Positions 33,421 to 46,100 are shown, numbered from the stretch's first letter. The stretch is DNA of 64,000 bases from Posidonia oceanica (GCA_037176725.1 JAZBRS010000035.1:50478001-50542000); one strand, 5' to 3'. A program made the numbers and translations. Notes: generated by a model not told the origin, from the sequence alone.

Positions 33421-34830
33421 GATCGAGAGCGAGAAGATTGAATTTGAAAGAAGAGGAGGGAAGGAAGTTGCAGGAAGAACAAGAAGAAGTCTGAGGAAGA
33501 AGAGGAAGAAGGAGGGAAGAGGAGGAGGACTGCGGGCAATGGACCGGGCCTACGGAGGAAAGGAAAAAAAGAAAAAAAGAAAAGAAGGAAGGAAGGAGGG
33601 GAGGGCTGCAGCTGGAATGGGCCGGACCAAGGAGAAAAAGAAAATAAAAAAGAAAGGAAGAAAGGAAGAAAAGAAAGGAAGAAGAGGAAGGAGAAAATTA
33701 AAACAAAATAAAATACAAAAGATTTGAAAATGTTTTTAAGGTAGTTGTTTAAGTTAGGATTTTTTATTAGGTTTTTTAATGGTTGTTTTCAATTAGTTAA
33801 TTATGATTAGGAAGAGTTTTAGCTTTGTTTTTTTAAGATTTTCTTTAAGTTTTCTTTTAATTTGTTTTTTTGATTTTGTTTTAAATGTTTGTTAAGTTTT
33901 TTAATTGTTTTTTAGTTAAGTTTTTCTTGTTAAGTTGGGATTTTTGATTAGGTTTTTTAAAGATTGTTTTTAAGTTAATTAGTTAGGAGGTGTTTTAGTT
34001 TTTGATTTTAGTCTTTTAGGGTTTTTTCTTAAGTCTTCTTTAAATTATATTTTTTTGATTTTGTTTGTTAAGTTCTTCTAATATATTATTTTTTATTTAG
34101 TTAGGTTTTCCTTGTTAAGTTCTTTCCCTTTTTCTTTTTAAGTTTTTAAGTTGTTTTTAAAATTTTCTAATTGTTTCTTTTAGATTTGTTTAGTTAAGTT
34201 TTTTTTCTTAATTAGTTGTGTTAGTGTTTTTAATTGTTTTCTTTCTTCTTAGGATTTGTTTTTTGATCATTTTTAATAGAGTTTTTACTTTTGGTTTGTT
34301 TTGAGGATATTTTGGTTTTTGCTTGATTTTATAGCATTTTCCTTTTGTTTGTTTTCTATTTTTTAGATTGCATTCATGGTTTCCTTTTTTAGTTGGATTT
34401 AGTTAGATTTTTGTTTTTAATTGTGTGTTTAAGTTTTTAATTATTTCTTTTTAGGGTTTTGATTTGTCTTTCTTTTGTTTTAGAGTTTTAAAGGTTTTTA
34501 AAGGTTTTTTAAAGATTTAGTGGAAGGAAGGAAAAGAAAGAGAAAAAGGAAGAAGAAAAGGGAGAAATGAAGGAGTAAAGAAGAAAGAGAGGAGTAGAAG
34601 GAAAATAAATATTAGAAAATCAAGGAATAAGCTAAAAATAAAATAAAAATACAAATAAAATGTAGAAGAGATAGATGCACGCGGTGGGCCCACAGCTAAG
34701 CAAGAAAAAGAGAGAGAAGAGAGTGGAAAGAAGGAGAATTAGAAGGAGAGAGAGGAGAGAGAAAAGAATAATCCAGGAGAGAGAAAAGAATAATTTGGAT
34801 AAATTAAGGGGTTAGAGGTTTAGAAAAGAG
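33420..34830. repeat. Low-complexity tracts of the B LTR (purine-rich, T-rich, purine-rich)
   Basis: 33420-33720 consists mainly of aag, gaa and gga runs. 33730-34520 is T-rich with recurrent words tttttaagtt and ttaggttttttaa. 34520-34810 is again purine-rich. The Lys/Arg-rich plus-strand frame 33419-33727 is a translation of this tract. Confidence 0.8.
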
Positions 34831-34861
34831 GTGAAATTTGGGGAGTGTGTGGCCTACGGTC

Positions 34862-35002
34862 TCTAGTGTTAGACCTAGGGTTTGGGTTTGGATTTTGGAT
34901 GGTTTTGGAAGGGTTTTGAGGTGTAGAAAAAGGGTAGTTTTACCTAGGTTTTCTAGGGTTTTTGGGAGTGGTTTTGGTTTGAAATTTCTAGGGTTTTTTG
35001 GT
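34862..35002 (-). promoter_or_regulatory. Telobox-like words near the B LTR start
   Basis: tagggttt occurs near 34871, 34962 and 34990 (AAACCCTA on the element's strand), 200-340 bp after the LTR start. Teloboxes are known plant promoter elements. Here the link is only positional. Confidence 0.35.
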
Positions 35003-35208
35003 GGGTTTGCTAAGTTAGGAATGGTGAGTTTTCCTATGATTTTTGGATAGTTTTTGGGCTTGAGAAAGGGGTGTGATTCTAGGTTAGGTTTGGGCTTGTT
35101 TTGAAGAGAAAGATGAAAAGGAATGTGTAGGTTTGGACCTAGATTTGGATTCAGAAGCCATCAGAAGATTCTAATTGATTCAGCTTGTCAAAATGGGCTG
35201 TCAATAGT

Positions 35209-36840
35209 ATGCGAAGAGATGGGCGCAACCGCCTCGATCCGTTCCTTCTCAAAGTTTTTTGCCATTACAACGATAACATCGTCGCCGTGGCGAAACTTGA
35301 TCATGCAGTGGAGGGTCGAGGGGATGACCTGATGCATGTGCAGCCAAGGGCGCCCAAGCAGGAAGTTAAAGTTAGGCTCCAAGTCAACAATGTAGAATTC
35401 CACATCGAAGGTGACCGGGTCGATGATAATTGGAATAATCAGAATCCCTAGAGCGTCATGGTGAGTGTTGTCAAAAGCTGTCATTCCCTTTATCGCCGGA
35501 GTGATATCCTCGGCTTTGAATCCGAGCCTGGTTGTAGTGCACAACGGACAGACATTAAGGCCTGACCCATTATCAGCCAGTGATAGAGGAATGCAAAAGT
35601 TTTTGTATTGCACTGTGACAAACAAGGATTGGTTCTGATTAATCTTCGCTGGAGGCAACTCATCGCTCGTGAAAGAGATGATCTGAGGCTCCGCGATGAC
35701 GCCAACCATGCTTTCCAGGGCCGTGGGTTCTATGGCTTGGGACACATGGGCTGCTTAGAACACTCGGAGAAAAGCCTCACGGTGTTCAGAAGAGGAGTGT
35801 ATAAGGTCCCAAATGGAAATGTCAGCTTTAACCCTCCTAAGCTGGGAGGTGATGTCGGTTTTGTGGTGCGGCTTTCTGGTGATAGAGGGGGAAGCTTTGG
35901 GGGTTGGCTCTACCAGGCTAAGTGCAAGGGGTTGGCTTGATGCTCGGGGTGCTGCAGGTTGGCTAACTGGTAGGGGTGCTGCTGGCACTGGACGGTTGGG
36001 CCTTACCACCGGTGCTGCAGGTTGGTATACCCTCCCCGACCGTGTGACTTCTACGCACGTTTCCGTGGCATAGTTGTAGGGCACGTGATGGGGGTCCCAG
36101 GTTAAGTCAATAACCATAGGGGCCTGTGCTGCGAGCTCAAGAGGGGCTACCGGAGGGTTGGTTGGGCGATAGGGCGAAGGGTACTGGTGTTGGTAGGTTG
36201 CTGGAGGCCCTGGTTGAGACCTAGCTAACAGGCTGACTGGGGGCCTACCTAAATAGGAGGCAGGGGTTTGGGCCTGCGGCCTAGCTTGAGGGTGTACAGG
36301 GGTAGGGGCCTGAGGATGCATGGTAGGGCAAGCGACGGAGCGCCCCGGCCTGGCACGTGGTCGGATCATATGGACTCTCGACTCGGAGCCAGCAATAGCC
36401 GTACGATATAGAGAGAGGGGAAAGGGCTCTAAGACATCATGAATGAGTTCAGAGGGGTCTACCACAGACGTAGCAGGCTTGGAGGGGGAGAGAGAATAGA
36501 TTCCTGAGGTCCTCGCACTTTCCGCATTGGGATGCTCCGGGAGGGGTTGGTGGACGATGCTGGGATGAGGGGGTGCTAATGCTTGTGCAGGGGCTGATGC
36601 TGATGAAGGAACAGATGAAGGTGCCTCGTGCGTGTGGATCGTAATCGTTCCCAATTCGATCAGGTTCTGAATGGCGTCCCACAAAGTGAGGCAATTGTTC
36701 GTCGAGTGCCTTACGGCTCGATGAAAGTCGCAAAAAAGGTGTGCCTTATGCCAATGCGGAAGTCGATTTGGCAGCGAGTGGGCCTTGGGAAACCTCAGAA
36801 ATGTCGCAACCTTGGGGAGGACGGCACTCAACAGCTCCAC
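35209..36840 (-). pseudogene. Element C protease (truncated by B) and gag C-terminal region
   Basis: 36840-35755 holds a knuckle CDFHRAVRHSTNNC, a Pro-rich linker and an ISIWDLIHSSSEHREAFLRVF segment. After one stop the frame continues at 35745 into the protease, with LADNGSGLNVCPL (Asp near 35573) and FNFLLGRPWLH. Coding identity ends in SHT at 35209, where the LTR of B starts, and the final few residues of that open frame are LTR sequence. The D-N-G-S site is like that of B. Confidence 0.87.
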
Positions 36841-36861
36841 TAGTGGGGTGAATTGACGCCG

Positions 36862-38226
36862 CTATCGCCTTTGCCCCTGGGATTGCGCTTGCCGGACTGG
36901 TGTGGTAGGGTACACCGGTTGGGCAGTGGTAGTGATTTGTGGTGTGGGAGGTGCTCTAGGTGCTGGTGCATATACTACTTGATTCGGGGGAGGCCGAACC
37001 ACCAACTGAATAGGCACGGGCGCGGGGTCGACATAGGCAACAGCAGCTTTCGGAGAGTCCCTCTTCTTAGGCCACTTGCTGGTGGTACCACTGTTGTTGC
37101 TGCTAGTGTCGCTACTGGTGTTGTTGCTGTTGCCACTAGTGGTGGCCTGCTTGGCAAACGCAGAGAGCGCTGGGAAGTTGCCACTCCGTAGTGAACTCTT
37201 CACGCGGGTGCCAGCCCGAATCAGTGCAATGAAGGTTGTGACAGGTTGAATGCTGAGCAGAGCCCCGACAGCAGGCTGCGCACCCCAATCACAATCTTGA
37301 GGGACTCCTCATCAGAGGGTCCATCTCGAACCTGTGAAGCGAGTGCATGCCAACGGCTGACATGCTCCCTAAACGGCTCGCTAGGGTTTTGCTTTATTGC
37401 AACCAGGTCCGCGCGCTTAGGGACCAGGTCCAGGTTGAAGGAATATTATCCCAGGAATGCCTGGCTGAGGTCGTTCCACGTCTTGATGCTGGCCATATCA
37501 AGTGAGGTGAACCACTTGAGCGCAGGGCCACTTAGACTTTTCTGGAACAAGCGGATTAGCAACCTCTCGTCAGCCTGGAGCTGAGTGAGATCTCCGCAGT
37601 ATGCCTTCAGATGTGCTATTGGATAGCCTGTACCATTATATTTTTCAAAGACTAGGATGTGGAACTTCGATGGGAGCACCGCCTCTGGGAAGTAATAGAG
37701 GTCCCAGAACTGGTAAGACTGGTGGTCTGTACCCTGCACTTGTCGAAGTGCTTTCTCCAGAATGGCGAACCTGTCGTTGTTGGATTCTAGAGCTGCTGCC
37801 AAAGGAGGTGGTACAGCAGGGGCAGGGGCCACATACGCCGCATAGGATGCACCAAGGTGCTCCTCTAGGTCAACCATCACATCGCCTAGTGGAGCGACGG
37901 GATGGCGGCGTATCCGTGCAGAGGTGTTGTGTGTGCTGGCATGTATGCTGGGGTAGGGTATTGCTGATGCAGGGGGTATGAATAACTAGTATGCTGAGTA
38001 ACAGGTGATGCAGAGTGCTGGAGTGTTAGCTGCTGCACCAGCATGGTGCTGGGCTGCGGGCCAGAGGGATACTGCGCTCCGACCAGTCCTAAGGACTGAC
38101 CATCAGGTGCTAGAGGAGGATGCTGTGCAAGGTGTTGTGCATATGCAAGAGGTGGAAACTGGGCCCCCATCGCCTGAGCAATGAGTAGCTGAGGCGGTGG
38201 TCTGGACGGGGGAGCAGAAGGGCATG
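36862..38226 (-). pseudogene. Element C gag core
   Basis: 38226-37886 is Pro/Gln-rich. 37880-37446 contains MVDLEEHLGA, FEKYNGTGYPIAHLKAYCGD, LIRLFQKSL and WFTSLDMASIKTWNDLSQAFLG, the gag core. 37203-36862 is Ser/Asn/Thr-rich (SGNSNNTSSDTSSNNSG). Shifts and stops separate the segments. The N-terminus is at 41457-41945, beyond the inserted solo LTR. Confidence 0.85.
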
Positions 38227-38231
38227 CTTGC
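38227..38231. other. Target site duplication of solo LTR D, left copy (cttgc)
   Basis: cttgc precedes the LTR edge. The right copy at 41452-41456 is cctgc, a single C/T difference. Confidence 0.7.
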
Positions 38232-41200
38232 TGTCTGAATTCTAATCGTCCATGCACATTACCAAAGCTTGTGTGCACCGATCAAAATAGGCTCACTATA
38301 TGCGGCTGGATCCGAGGGAAGAACTCGACTCGGAAACGCTGGCAAAAGAGAAGAAAAGAAATGATAAGACAATTCAGAGTCGCCACTGGGTCTATTGAAT
38401 AGGAAGACGAGGAAAACCAGAGGTTAAGCATGAAAAGACATGCGAAACCAGATGCAAGGAGGGGCAAAGAGATGCAAGGATAAGCTAAGCTATGCTATGC
38501 TATGACTCAGGCCTAGGATAAGGGAGAGGTCGATGCGAGCCAAGAGAAAGGGCAAGGATTCCTGTTACGCACGGGGAAGGTGTTAGGCACCCCGATACGT
38601 CCGAGAGTCGGTCTTTCTTAGGCAATCTCACGCTTATGTAGGGAATTGCTAGCCTAATGCCTAAATGCCTTAAATGCTTACCTATTATGCAAGCGAAATA
38701 AACGTGCTATCTAAGTGCTCAACCACATTGCTAGTGTTTCGAACTGGGCGGACCCTGGTTCGTGAGAACTCCTAAGCAGTAAGCATCATGGCCCTATATG
38801 CGGATGCAAGCGATAAAACAAAACGGTGGGAAAACCAAGCAATGCGAGCGACATGCAAGCAATAAAGTAAAACAAGTGCGGAAAACGATGCGAAAATATA
38901 GAAAATAAAGCAAGGCATGGAAAACGAGGCAAAGCGGGGTGCAAAATCAAAACAAAGGGGTGGGCAACATGCATTGGGGTTGTAGCAAGCCAAAGAAGCG
39001 ATAAAACGCAAGAAACGGCGAACGAAACGAAATCTGCGTTTTAAAACGGCTGTCAGCCATCTGCAAGCATTGGATGCTGGCAACACCAGCGTCCAACATT
39101 GGACACTGGGAGAGCCCATGTCCAACACCTGCTGCAGACAGACAGCATGCACGCTTTTGAAAATCCATGCATTCAAACTATATGGATGCAATACAGATGC
39201 AAATGTGTAGCTAAATGAGTGCTAGACATGCTAATCTAACCTAACAGAAGATTAGAGGAAGAATCAGAACAAGGAGCATGCCAAAATTAAAGATCCAAGC
39301 ATGCAGGTTGTTGGACACCTATAGGCTGGGCATCCAACGTTAGACGTCAGAGAGGTTGGCGTCCAACACAGGACAGAAGGTAGAGGGGAGAAGGGAGCAT
39401 GCAAGTGATAGGTGACAGTTGGGATCATGCATTTGGGTCACTAGGATTGAGCATGGAGCAAGCAAGCAAGCAAGGGAGGCCAAACAAAATCAAACAGGCC
39501 TTACCTGTGCTGAGTGCCAGGCCAGAGGCACAACCAGGGCATTGGACGCGAGCTAGGTCGGCGTCCAATGTTGGACGCCAACACCAGCAGCGTACAACGC
39601 TCTGGGAGGCACAACACACAAAAAGCATGCAAAAACAAGCAAATAATCCACAGAAATTAAAGAGCAGTTGCTAAAAAAACTAGACATGCATAAGAACATA
39701 GGGAATAAGCAAACAAGCAAGATCAGGAAGGCATGCAAGCATTAAACAAACGCATGAGAAGCCAGAACGTTGGACGCTAGAGCCAGCAACGTCCAACATA
39801 GGACGCTGAAAGCTCTGGCGTCCAACGACCCAGGCCTGCAAACTCACCTATTCTAAAGGGGGAGCTCAGCTCTACCCCACCTAGATGCATGCAAATACTT
39901 TAAAGGCATGCCAGAGCAGACAGAAACATGCATAGGAAACATTTAAGCCAAAAGAACAAAGCAAAGAGGAAACACATTGGAACATAGGATTTAAACTTGC
40001 AAAATGAAAGCATGCAACTTGCAAAGACCTAACAAACCTAAACATGGGTGCCATAGGGGCCAGGCATCTCTAAGCAGGCATGGATCACAAAATAATATCA
40101 CAAATATGCATGGTATAGGCATGGAAGCAAAGCAAAGCAAGTAGACATGTTGGACGCTAGGTGAACCAGCGTCCAACGTTGGACGCGGCTCACCCTAGCG
40201 TCCAACGAAGGCAGAAAGTAGACTGATATCAGAGCATGCAAAAAGCCTTCAAACAAGCATGGAATAATTTAAAAAGCATGGCACAACATCAGGAAGCATT
40301 AAAGGAAGCATACGGCATATATTTGCAAAGAAGCATGCAAAGGAAAAGCATGAAAGACAGCAGAACATGAGCAAAGCAGAGCAGAGCAAGAGGGGCTGTT
40401 GGACGCTGGCCTATGCCACGTCCAACATTGGACGCACCAGTTGGTGCGTCCAACACACTGAACTCCATTCCGGCCATGAATCATGGCCAAAAGGATTCAG
40501 AAAAATGCAAGGTTGCATGGGAACGTACACACTAGCATGCATGACATACGAGGATAGAAATCTTACCTTGTTGCAGCCTGGAACGACGTGTCGGCCTCCT
40601 TGCCAGCACTGTGGAAGTGGACGACCAGCTAACTCCAGCGAGCTCGTGTGGGCTGCTGGTGGCACGGGAGAGGTTGGCTAAGGGTCTAGGATGGAGAGGG
40701 ATCTTTGGTTTCTCTCTGGAGGTGGTCGAATTGCCAAGAGGAAGGCCGGGCTGCTCTGTGTGTGTCAAAAGAGGGTGGTTGGCATGGTTTTGATCAAATG
40801 GGTGCTTGGGTTTGCTACCAAAATTGCAGTGGCTCAAAGGGGAATTGCAGGCGAATGGCAGGTACTCTGGGTGTGGGAAGGCCACGAGGATTGGCAGGAG
40901 GGGCATGGGCGTGTCAGTCAGCGGCGAGGAGGCCGATGGCGGCTGACAGGGGCGGCAAACGGTAGTGAGGGCAAGGAGAGTGGGAAATCCATTGAAATGG
41001 AGGAGAGATGGATAGTTACTCAAGCTTGGAAGGTAGTGGATGGTGTGGAGTGGAGGAAGGATTGGACGGGAGGTGAGCGGAAGGAGGCGGAGCAACCGCT
41101 ACTGCAACCGAGCCGTTGTATGCCAGACCAGAGGGCGTCCAACGTTGGACGCTGTAACAGGGCATGTCCAACGTTGGACGCTGTAACAGGGCATGTCCAA

Positions 41201-41451
41201 CGTTGGACGCTGCCTATTCCTGCGTTCAACGAGCTCAATTGGCAAAAGGCTGCAACAAGGCTTGGGCTTGGGCCAAAGAGGTGGAAAAAGGTGTAAAAAG
41301 GCTTGAGGTTTTGGCTTGGGATTTAGGTGAGGTTTTGGGCTAGAAAATGGATCAGAAAAGGGGTTAGAAAAAAGGAGTGCCAATCCAGAGTCCGCACGAG
41401 CCTGCAGGAGAAAACAACCAACTTCCGGGCTGTCAGAATGGGGTGTCTACA
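38232..41451 (-). mobile_element. Element D: solo LTR (3220 bp) in gag of C
   Basis: Complete from TGTctgaattc to CTACA, with no internal element sequence, inside the gag frame of C and flanked by near-identical 5-bp repeats. It arose by recombination between two LTRs. The left edge lacks 7 bp (agtaatc) present in A and C. Modules: 39069-39126, 39310-39367, 39542-39600, 39769-39827, 40149-40207, 40397-40453 and 41114-41231, the last enlarged by a tandem copy of ggcatgtccaacgttggacg. PBS-like octamer at 38378-38385, conserved motif about 38563-38600. Confidence 0.9.
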
Positions 41452-41456
41452 CCTGC
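41452..41456. other. Target site duplication of solo LTR D, right copy (cctgc)
   Basis: It follows the CTACA edge of D and matches 38227-38231 at four of five bases. Gag sequence of C resumes here. Confidence 0.7.
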
Positions 41457-41945
41457 GACGCAAGAGCAGGTCGCAGCGGAGCCTCGGGAACAGTAGGAGT
41501 AAATGAGGGGCGAAGAGATAGAGCCATGCCCTGCAGTCTCTGGGCGGTCTCCATCAGCTGCTGATACTGCATCTCAGGGGACCCATCAATAGGTATGCTG
41601 AGTTACAGGATCGGTGGGGGACCAGAATCAAGCGGTTGGGACACAGATTGTCCAAGGCGGAGGTCCTAAGGTGAGATTCGCCATAGCGGGGTGAGTGTCA
41701 AAAGTGACATTACCTTGGGGAGGAGGAGTCAGCGGTGTCCTCGGAGCGCAGGCAGCAATTACCAAGACAGTCTCGGCAACCGGGTCCGACGGAGGCTGCC
41801 ACTGCCCCACAGAATAAGAGGGAGGCAACTGTACCAGAGAAGGAGACGCTGGCACAAAGGGAGTCAATGCGGGAGTCGAAGGGACCGAAAGAGGGGCCGC
41901 CTCCAGGGCAACAGGGACCTAGGACTCACCAACAAACTAGGCCAT
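41457..41945 (-). pseudogene. Element C gag N-terminus
   Basis: It starts at ATG 41945. The third codon is TAG (41937-41939) where B and E have Gln, so even the start region is dead. It continues Pro/Ala-rich (41867-41628) with TPLTPPPQGNVTFDTHPA. Its end at 41457 is the D insertion, and the frame resumes on the other side at 38226. Confidence 0.75.
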
Positions 41946-43106
41946 CGCTGACCGAGACGGGTGATCACAGGGCTACGAGAGGGGGAAAGAAGGCGAATCC
42001 TAGGAGGAGCTATATTCGCGAAGGCGAAGTAGCTCGGAAGGGGATTGATTGGAAGCAGGGGTCGCAACAGGGGTGTCAGTAAGAGAAGGCACTCAAGCTC
42101 TAGCTAAGGAACTCGCTGACTGACCTCTACGCGAAAGGCAAGCAAACAACAAAGGATTAGAACCCGAAAGTAAAAAATGCAAGTGCTTTGATGTATGACA
42201 TGAATGCAGATGTATGCTTTCTAGCATGCTCTCCCTCACCAGTCTAGGGTGTCCTAGTAGGCAGTCTACTTCAGACGCTCATGGGTGTACGGGTCGCCGA
42301 CTCAGGCAAGAAAAAATAGGCTCCACGTCTTAATCCCGGCACAAAGCTCAGGTGGTGACGTAGTGGTGTGTAGGTGGCCTTGACCATGCTAGAAGCATGG
42401 GTGGTACCCTCTACTAACACCGACACGACCCCCTGACAAGGGGGGACAGACCGATCTACTTACACCTCGCCAAAGTGTTGGGGGCAAGAGACCGGGACTA
42501 TCCTTCTCAGACTGTAGGTGGACTCAGATGAGAAGAATGCATGCCCTATATGATGCTTTATGCAAATGCTTTGCATCTTATCTTGTGTATTTTATTAACT
42601 CAAGGGGGGTGCAGGTGTGTTGTAGTCTCTAGTTGCTCCTAGAAGTTCTTTTTACTTGCTGTTTTTAGTTAGCCATGGGGGAAGCAATCAGTCTCTAATT
42701 TTCCTTAGGCTTAATGCAAAAAGGGAAGAAAATCACCCAATCATGGCAAGCAGACAACACACATCGTTGCAAAAAGCATGGACATGGCATGTGCATGTGT
42801 GTGTGGGCATGATAGTGAAGGAAAAAACACTCATCATAGCAAAAAGTAGGTATGCATAGCATGTGCAAGTGCAGTGGCATTGCATTGGTGTAGAAGGAAG
42901 CATTCATCATTCAAAAGGCATGCATAGTGTGCCAAGCAAGTATTTAGACATGTGATGCAGGTAAATAAAGCAGCGCAAGCAATCATAGCATAAAGTAGGT
43001 AAATAAACAAGCAAGCAGGTAAGTAAGTAAGGCAAGCAGAAGCAAAAGGCAAGCAAAACACAGAAGCAAGCGGCGAGAAGGCCAAGACGAAAGCCAGAGT
43101 ACTATT
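41946..43106 (-). other. Leader of element C, with the conserved block at 42225-42535
   Basis: No gene. The block at 42225-42535 matches those of A, B and E (gatcggtctgtcccccctt and gtcagggggtcgtgtcggtgt on the minus strand). 42536-43106 is purine-rich with aagcaagc and gcatg words and aligns to A 17150-17731 up to the point where A has lost its primer site. Confidence 0.65.
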
Positions 43107-43124
43107 TCCCCAGCAGAGTCACCA
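43107..43124 (-). other. Primer binding site of element C
   Basis: The minus strand reads TGGTGACTCTGCTGGGGA, one base outside the LTR edge. It differs from the B site at two positions, both C/T, as expected for decayed DNA, and fits the same tRNA-Arg primer. Confidence 0.82.
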
Positions 43125-43125
43125 T

Positions 43126-46100
43126 TGTAGTAATCCTGAATTCTGACCGTCCATGCACGATACCAAAGCTCGCGTGTACCGATCAAAATAGGCTCACTAT
43201 ATGCGGCAGGATCTGAGGGAAGAAACTCGACTCGGAAACGTTGGCAAAAGAAGAAAAAAGAAAAGATAAGACAAATCGAAGTCGCCACCAGGTCTATTAA
43301 GTTGGGAGACAGGGAAAACCTAGGGTAATGCATGAAAAGACATGCAAAATCGGATGCAAAGAGGGGCAAAGGGATGCAATGCAAAGCTATGCTATGCTAT
43401 GCTATGACTCATGCCTAGGATAAAGGAAAGGTCGATGCGAGCCAAGAGAAAGGGCAAGGACTCCTGTTATGCACGGGGAAGGTGTTAGGCACCCCCGATA
43501 CATCTGAGAATTGGTCTTTCTTAGGCAATCTCGCGCTAATGCAGGGAAATGCTAGCCTAATGCCTAAATGCAATGAATGTCTACCTGCTATGCATGGGAA
43601 ATAAACGTGCTATCTATGTGCTCAACAACGGTGCTAGTGTTCCGAACTGGGCGGACCCTGGTTTGTGAGAACTCCTAGGCAGTAAGCATCATAGCCCTAA
43701 TGCAGATGCAGGCGATAAAACAAAGTTGCAGGGAAAACCAGGCAATGCAAACGACATGCAAGCGATAAAGCAAAGCAGGCACAGAAAACGGTGCGAAGGC
43801 GCGGTGCAAACCAAAACAAGGGTTAAGCAGCATGCATGGGGGTAGTAGTAGGTACTAGGAGCGATAAAACGTGGAAATCGGCGAACAAAACAAGATCAGC
43901 ATTTTAAAAACCAAATCTAGCCAACTACAAGCGTTGGACGCTGGCATCAGCAGCATCCAACATTCGACGTTGCCATTGCTGGCGTCCAACAACTGCTGGA
44001 GGTAGACAGCATGCAGCTTTTTAGAAAACGATGCATTCTAGCTATATGGATGCATTATAGATGCAGAAAATGCAACTAAATGGGTGCATGACATGTAGGA
44101 CAAACCTGACAGAAGATCAGAAGAGGAATCAGAGCAAGGGGCAAGCTAGGATCAAGGATCAGAGCAAGCAGAGTGTTGGACGCCCGTGGGCATGGAGTCC
44201 AACGTTAGATGCCAGAGAGACAGGCGTCCAACACAGGCCAGAGGGAAACAAGAGAAAGAAGCATGCAAATAACAAACAAAAAATAGGAACATGCATTTGG
44301 GCCACTGGGGATAAACACAGACTGAGCATACAAGCATGGGATCACACAAAAAATAAAAAAACTTACCATCTGCAACCTGTGCCAGGCACGAAGCACAACC
44401 AGGATGTTGGACGCGAGCTGAGCCGACATCCAATGTTGGACGCCTGCACCAGCAGCGTACAACGCCCTGGGAGGCACAAACACATAGGAAACTTGCGAAA
44501 AACAAGCATATGGACTAAGGAAGCCATGGAATAATTGCAAAGAAACCTAAGCATGCATGTAAACGCAGGAATCATGCAAGCAAACAGATCAGAACATCAT
44601 GCAAGCTAAAAAGAACAAGACAGAGGAGCAGGGCCGTTAGACGCTGGAGACAACAGCGTCCAACGTTGGACGCTGAAGCCTCCGGCGTCCAACGCCTGCA
44701 GAATGCAAACCCACCTGTGCTAAGGGGGAGCTCAGCTCTAAACCCCACCTATATGCATGCAAACTACTAAGACATGCCAGAACAAACAGAAACATCCACA
44801 GCAAGCATTTAATCCAAGAGAAGCAAATAGAAAGAGAGCAAGCATGGAAATAAAGGATTAAACTTGCAAAAGGAAGGCATGCAACTTAAAAGGACCTTAG
44901 CAAACCTTAGCATGGTTGCCATAGGGGCCAGGCATCTCTAAGCAAGCAAGGATCATGCATAGACAACAAAAAGAGGCAGGATACAAGCATGGTAGCAAAT
45001 AAGAACAAGCAGGCATGTTGGACGCTGGATGAACCAGCGTCCAACGTTGGACGCGGCTCACCCAGTCATCCAATGCAGGCAGACAGCATATGGACTTAAA
45101 GCAAGCAAAAAGATTTAGGCATGGATCAAACAAGAAAGTAGGCAAGGCATAGCATTTGAGAACACATAAAGAAGGCTTGCAGCATGGGTTCGCAAGAAGA
45201 AACAAGCAATAGCAGAGCATGGCAAAGCAAGAGCAAAGGCAAACAAAGCAGGGTGTTGGACACTGGCTACTACCGCGTCCAACGTTGGACGCACCAGATT
45301 GGGCGTCCAACACACTGAAGATCCTTCTAGCCATGAATCATGACCAAAACGATCCAAAGCGGGGAGCAAGCTTGCTAATAAGCAAGAGGAGGTCGAGACG
45401 AACACACCAGTGTGTTCGGAGCCAGAAATGGATGGCCAAATCAGGCCACCCACCTCCTCGACCTTGTTGCTGGAGGCCAAGCCAATTCCGGCCAACCAAG
45501 GCGGCGTGCAAGTGTATTAACTAGCCTAGCATGTTCCTACGTGAGTGCACTAGCTAATGGAAGTAAGGACCTACCTGTGTGTGGCCTGGAGCAGCATGTT
45601 GGCCTCCTTCACCAGCGCTGCAGAAGTGGTGGCAGAGCTGACTTCGGCGAGGTCATGTGGCCAGCTGGGGGAACGGAGGAGGTCGGCGAAGGGTCTGGAG
45701 GGAAGGTGGATACTTGGTCTTCGCTCTGGAGGGATCGAATTGCCAAGGGGAGGGCTGTGCTGGTCTGTGTGTTCTTGTGAAGGAGGCTGTTTGGCATTGG
45801 TTTTGTGTTGGGTTGCATGGGTTTGGGTGCAAAGTGGATTCAGAGGAGAATTGTGGGCTTGGCAGGCTGTGGCAGGGGCTTGTGAGTGTGAGGAAGGCAC
45901 GAGGGATGGCAGGAGTGTGGCAGGGGCGTGTCAGACGACCGGCGAAGTTGCAACGGTGGCTGACAAGGGCGGCTGAAGGCAGTGAGGGCCGAGAGAGCGG
46001 AAATGGTGCTAAGAAGGAAAAGATGGCTAGTAACTCGGCCTTGAAAGGTAGTGGATGGCATGGAGTGCAAGTGGGGACAGGTAGTAAGTGCGAGGAGGCA

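Larger units (their letters stand above)
1..35203 (-). mobile_element. Element B: Tat-lineage Ty3/gypsy LTR retrotransposon, 3' end beyond the window, interrupted by element A
   Basis: Read on the minus strand, the order is 5' LTR (29091-35203), primer site (29072-29089), leader, gag, protease, linker, reverse transcriptase, native RNase H, [element A inserted], second RNase H, integrase, a DUF7745-like frame, then hairpin repeats to position 1. The 3' LTR is not in the window: nothing in 1-4690 resembles the 5' LTR. The first five bases beyond the 5' LTR (35204-35208, atagt) are the presumed target duplication, and the sequence beyond them is the protease frame of element C, so B is an insertion in C. 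Two RNase H domains and no chromodomain are recognised traits of the Tat group. Stops and frameshifts make this copy non-autonomous now. Excluding A, at least 20.9 kb of B is present, which is large even for this group. Confidence 0.88.
29091..35203 (-). repeat. 5' LTR of element B (6113 bp)
   Basis: On the element's strand it starts TGACAGCCC at 35203 and ends in ATTACTACA at 29091. The last 700 bp or so resemble LTRs A, C and D (conserved motif about 29470-29505, TATA-like word near 29733, PBS-like octamer 29259-29266). The upstream 5 kb are unrelated and lack the GCGTCCAACG modules. Inside are a 30-bp VNTR (29835-30140), a degenerate array (30895-31420), a GC-rich island (32030-33420), purine and T-rich tracts, and telobox words near the start. 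There is no second copy in the window. Confidence 0.85.

Noticed and set aside
33419..33727. Lys/Arg-rich plus-strand frame resembling a basic nuclear protein
   Set aside because: It comes from a purine-rich low-complexity tract inside an LTR.
34862..35002. Interstitial telomere repeat
   Set aside because: Only isolated tagggttt words and no run of the 7-bp unit. Kept only as telobox-like words.
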